DNA from: a bacterium | GTDB taxonomy: Bacteria > Bacteroidota > Ignavibacteria > Kapaibacteriales > UBA961 | Reading direction: 5' to 3' | Length of the DNA: 14,799 nucleotides | Assembly (NCBI GenBank): GCA_022844575.1 | Contig: JALHLL010000066.1 | Span: 1 to 14,799, forward strand | Shown: piece by piece, positions 14,265-14,799 of the stretch | Position numbering within the stretch: the first letter of the stretch is position 1 | Layout: every line of letters begins with the position of its first letter | The notes under the pieces: model-generated | What the model was told of the DNA's origin: nothing | The model's input: the letters and a program-made list of their open reading frames with translations, nothing else | Databases searched by the model: none | Position numbers and translations under genes: made by a program

Positions 14265-14597
14265 ATGGAAAAGCATGAAATACGGGCATTAGCAAAGGCA
14301 ATAGTCCGAGAAATGGAAGCCCAACACTCCGCAGAACTTGCTCCGAAATGGGAAGGATCGAGTCTGTTCTTTGTTCCGAAAGATAAATCGTTAAAAGATC
14401 ATGAAATCCCTATTGATAAGTTTATGCACAAGGTGGTAATGATGCGTGACAACTTACGGGTACTTGAACAGCAGATAAATTCCAGCACCACACTTTCGCA
14501 GGGTGATAAATTGAAATTACAAGGATACATTACAAAATGTTACGGCTCCATGACCTCCTTTAATTTTTTATTCTACGATGAAGAAGACAAATTTTGA
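14265..14597 (+). CDS. Small conserved-looking cytosolic protein
   Basis: A 110-residue soluble protein of unknown function. It has an N-terminal helix MEKHEIRALAKAIVREMEAQ, a Trp-Glu-Gly turn before LFFVPKDKSLKDHEIPIDKF, then two helices with HKVVMMRDNLRVLEQQI and KLKLQGYITKCYGSMTSF, and an acidic end. I believe similar proteins occur as single small genes in Chlorobi/Ignavibacteria-type genomes, but I cannot confirm it. There is no signal peptide, membrane segment or zinc motif. The frame extends to 14193, but the preceding residues look like translated leader; ATG at 14265 gives a clean amphipathic start and leaves room for a promoter. It is divergent from folC and is followed by a strong terminator, so it is a one-gene transcript. 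Confidence 0.75.
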   Translation: MEKHEIRALAKAIVREMEAQHSAELAPKWEGSSLFFVPKDKSLKDHEIPIDKFMHKVVMMRDNLRVLEQQINSSTTLSQGDKLKLQGYITKCYGSMTSFNFLFYDEEDKF

Positions 14598-14634
14598 TTT
14601 CGATACCGTATAATTATGTATTTCATAGAGTTCT

Positions 14635-14669
14635 AAGGGAATAAATATATGTGTGTTTATTCCCTTTTT
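14635..14669 (+). terminator. Rho-independent terminator behind the small gene
   Basis: AAGGGAATAAA (14635-14645) and TTTATTCCCTT (14656-14666) form a perfect 11-base stem with a ten-base loop, followed by TTT on the plus strand (T-run 14665-14669). It sits 38 bases after the stop at 14597 and directly before the IS end, and closes the transcript of the small gene. Confidence 0.85.
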
Positions 14670-14681
14670 AATACAAATACT

Positions 14682-14799
14682 TGCCCCGTCCTAGAATAAG
14701 TTGACACATTATAGGAGAAGTATTAATGTCAACAAGGACTAAGGTATCAGTTAAACGTACTCAACGGGACTACAGTTTATCCTTCAAATTATCGGTAAT
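14682..14799 (+). mobile_element. Left end of an IS3-family insertion sequence (runs off the window)
   Basis: The stretch beginning TGCCCCGTCC, followed by TAGAATAAGTTGACA (14691-14706), resembles the terminal repeat of IS3-family elements common in Bacteroidota, and a transposase OrfA starts 44 bases in. The opening TG is the expected IS3 terminus, so I place the boundary at 14682, give or take a few bases; the right end and target duplication lie outside, so the exact edge is unproven. Confidence 0.7.
14726..14799 (+). CDS. IS3-family transposase OrfA, 3' cut by window edge
   Basis: Only the first 24 residues are present: MSTRTKVSVKRTQRDYSLSF continuing KLSV. The basic run followed by RDYSLSFKL is the start of the helix-turn-helix OrfA of IS3-family elements (compare the typical xRxYSxEFKLxVV). 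AGGAG at 14713-14717, 8 bases before the ATG, is a strong Shine-Dalgarno sequence. OrfB and the programmed frameshift expected of this family would lie beyond the window. Confidence 0.8.
   Translation, partial: MSTRTKVSVKRTQRDYSLSFKLSV

Overview
The window is AT-rich bacterial DNA that reads like a member of the Bacteroidota or a sister lineage in the FCB group. The strongest pointer is a secreted FG-GAP/UnbV protein with a C-terminal domain of the type IX secretion (T9SS) kind. Other pointers are several small outer-membrane beta-barrel proteins, mostly weak Shine-Dalgarno signals, one or two TAnnTTTG-like promoter boxes, and an IS3-family OrfA start of a type I associate with this phylum. 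The class cannot be fixed from the sequence; an Ignavibacteria/Kapabacteria-like organism is a guess.

Layout. Positions 1-6036 carry a plus-strand run: a penicillin-acylase-family Ntn hydrolase cut by the left edge, a TPR/coiled-coil protein with a C-terminal double membrane anchor, a stand-alone AtuA-type ferredoxin-like small protein, an alpha/beta hydrolase and a small lipoprotein. The last three are separated by 6 bases and then overlap in ATGA, so they are very probably co-transcribed. This run meets an opposing set of genes with one base between stop codons. That set, on the minus strand from 8606 to 6038, is the T9SS-type beta-propeller protein, then an AHSA1-type SRPBCC protein and a VOC/glyoxalase-fold protein.

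Positions 8931-14187 are all minus strand. In transcription order they are folC, a decayed arsC-like fragment, two exported beta-barrel proteins, an intact ArsC-type low-molecular-weight phosphatase, an exported protein of unknown function and a XerC/D tyrosine recombinase. A small conserved-looking cytosolic protein runs divergently from folC and ends at a clear rho-independent terminator. Immediately after that terminator the left end of an IS3-family element begins and runs off the window.

Most genes are housekeeping or ordinary envelope functions and I see no coherent new defence or biosynthetic system. The points most worth a second look are: the arsC fragment behind folC, which matches the start of the intact arsC 1.6 kb away but has two frameshifts and a stop; the intact ArsC lacking the usual second resolving cysteine; the TPR protein ending in membrane helices with no output domain; and the AtuA-type small protein without its usual large partner.
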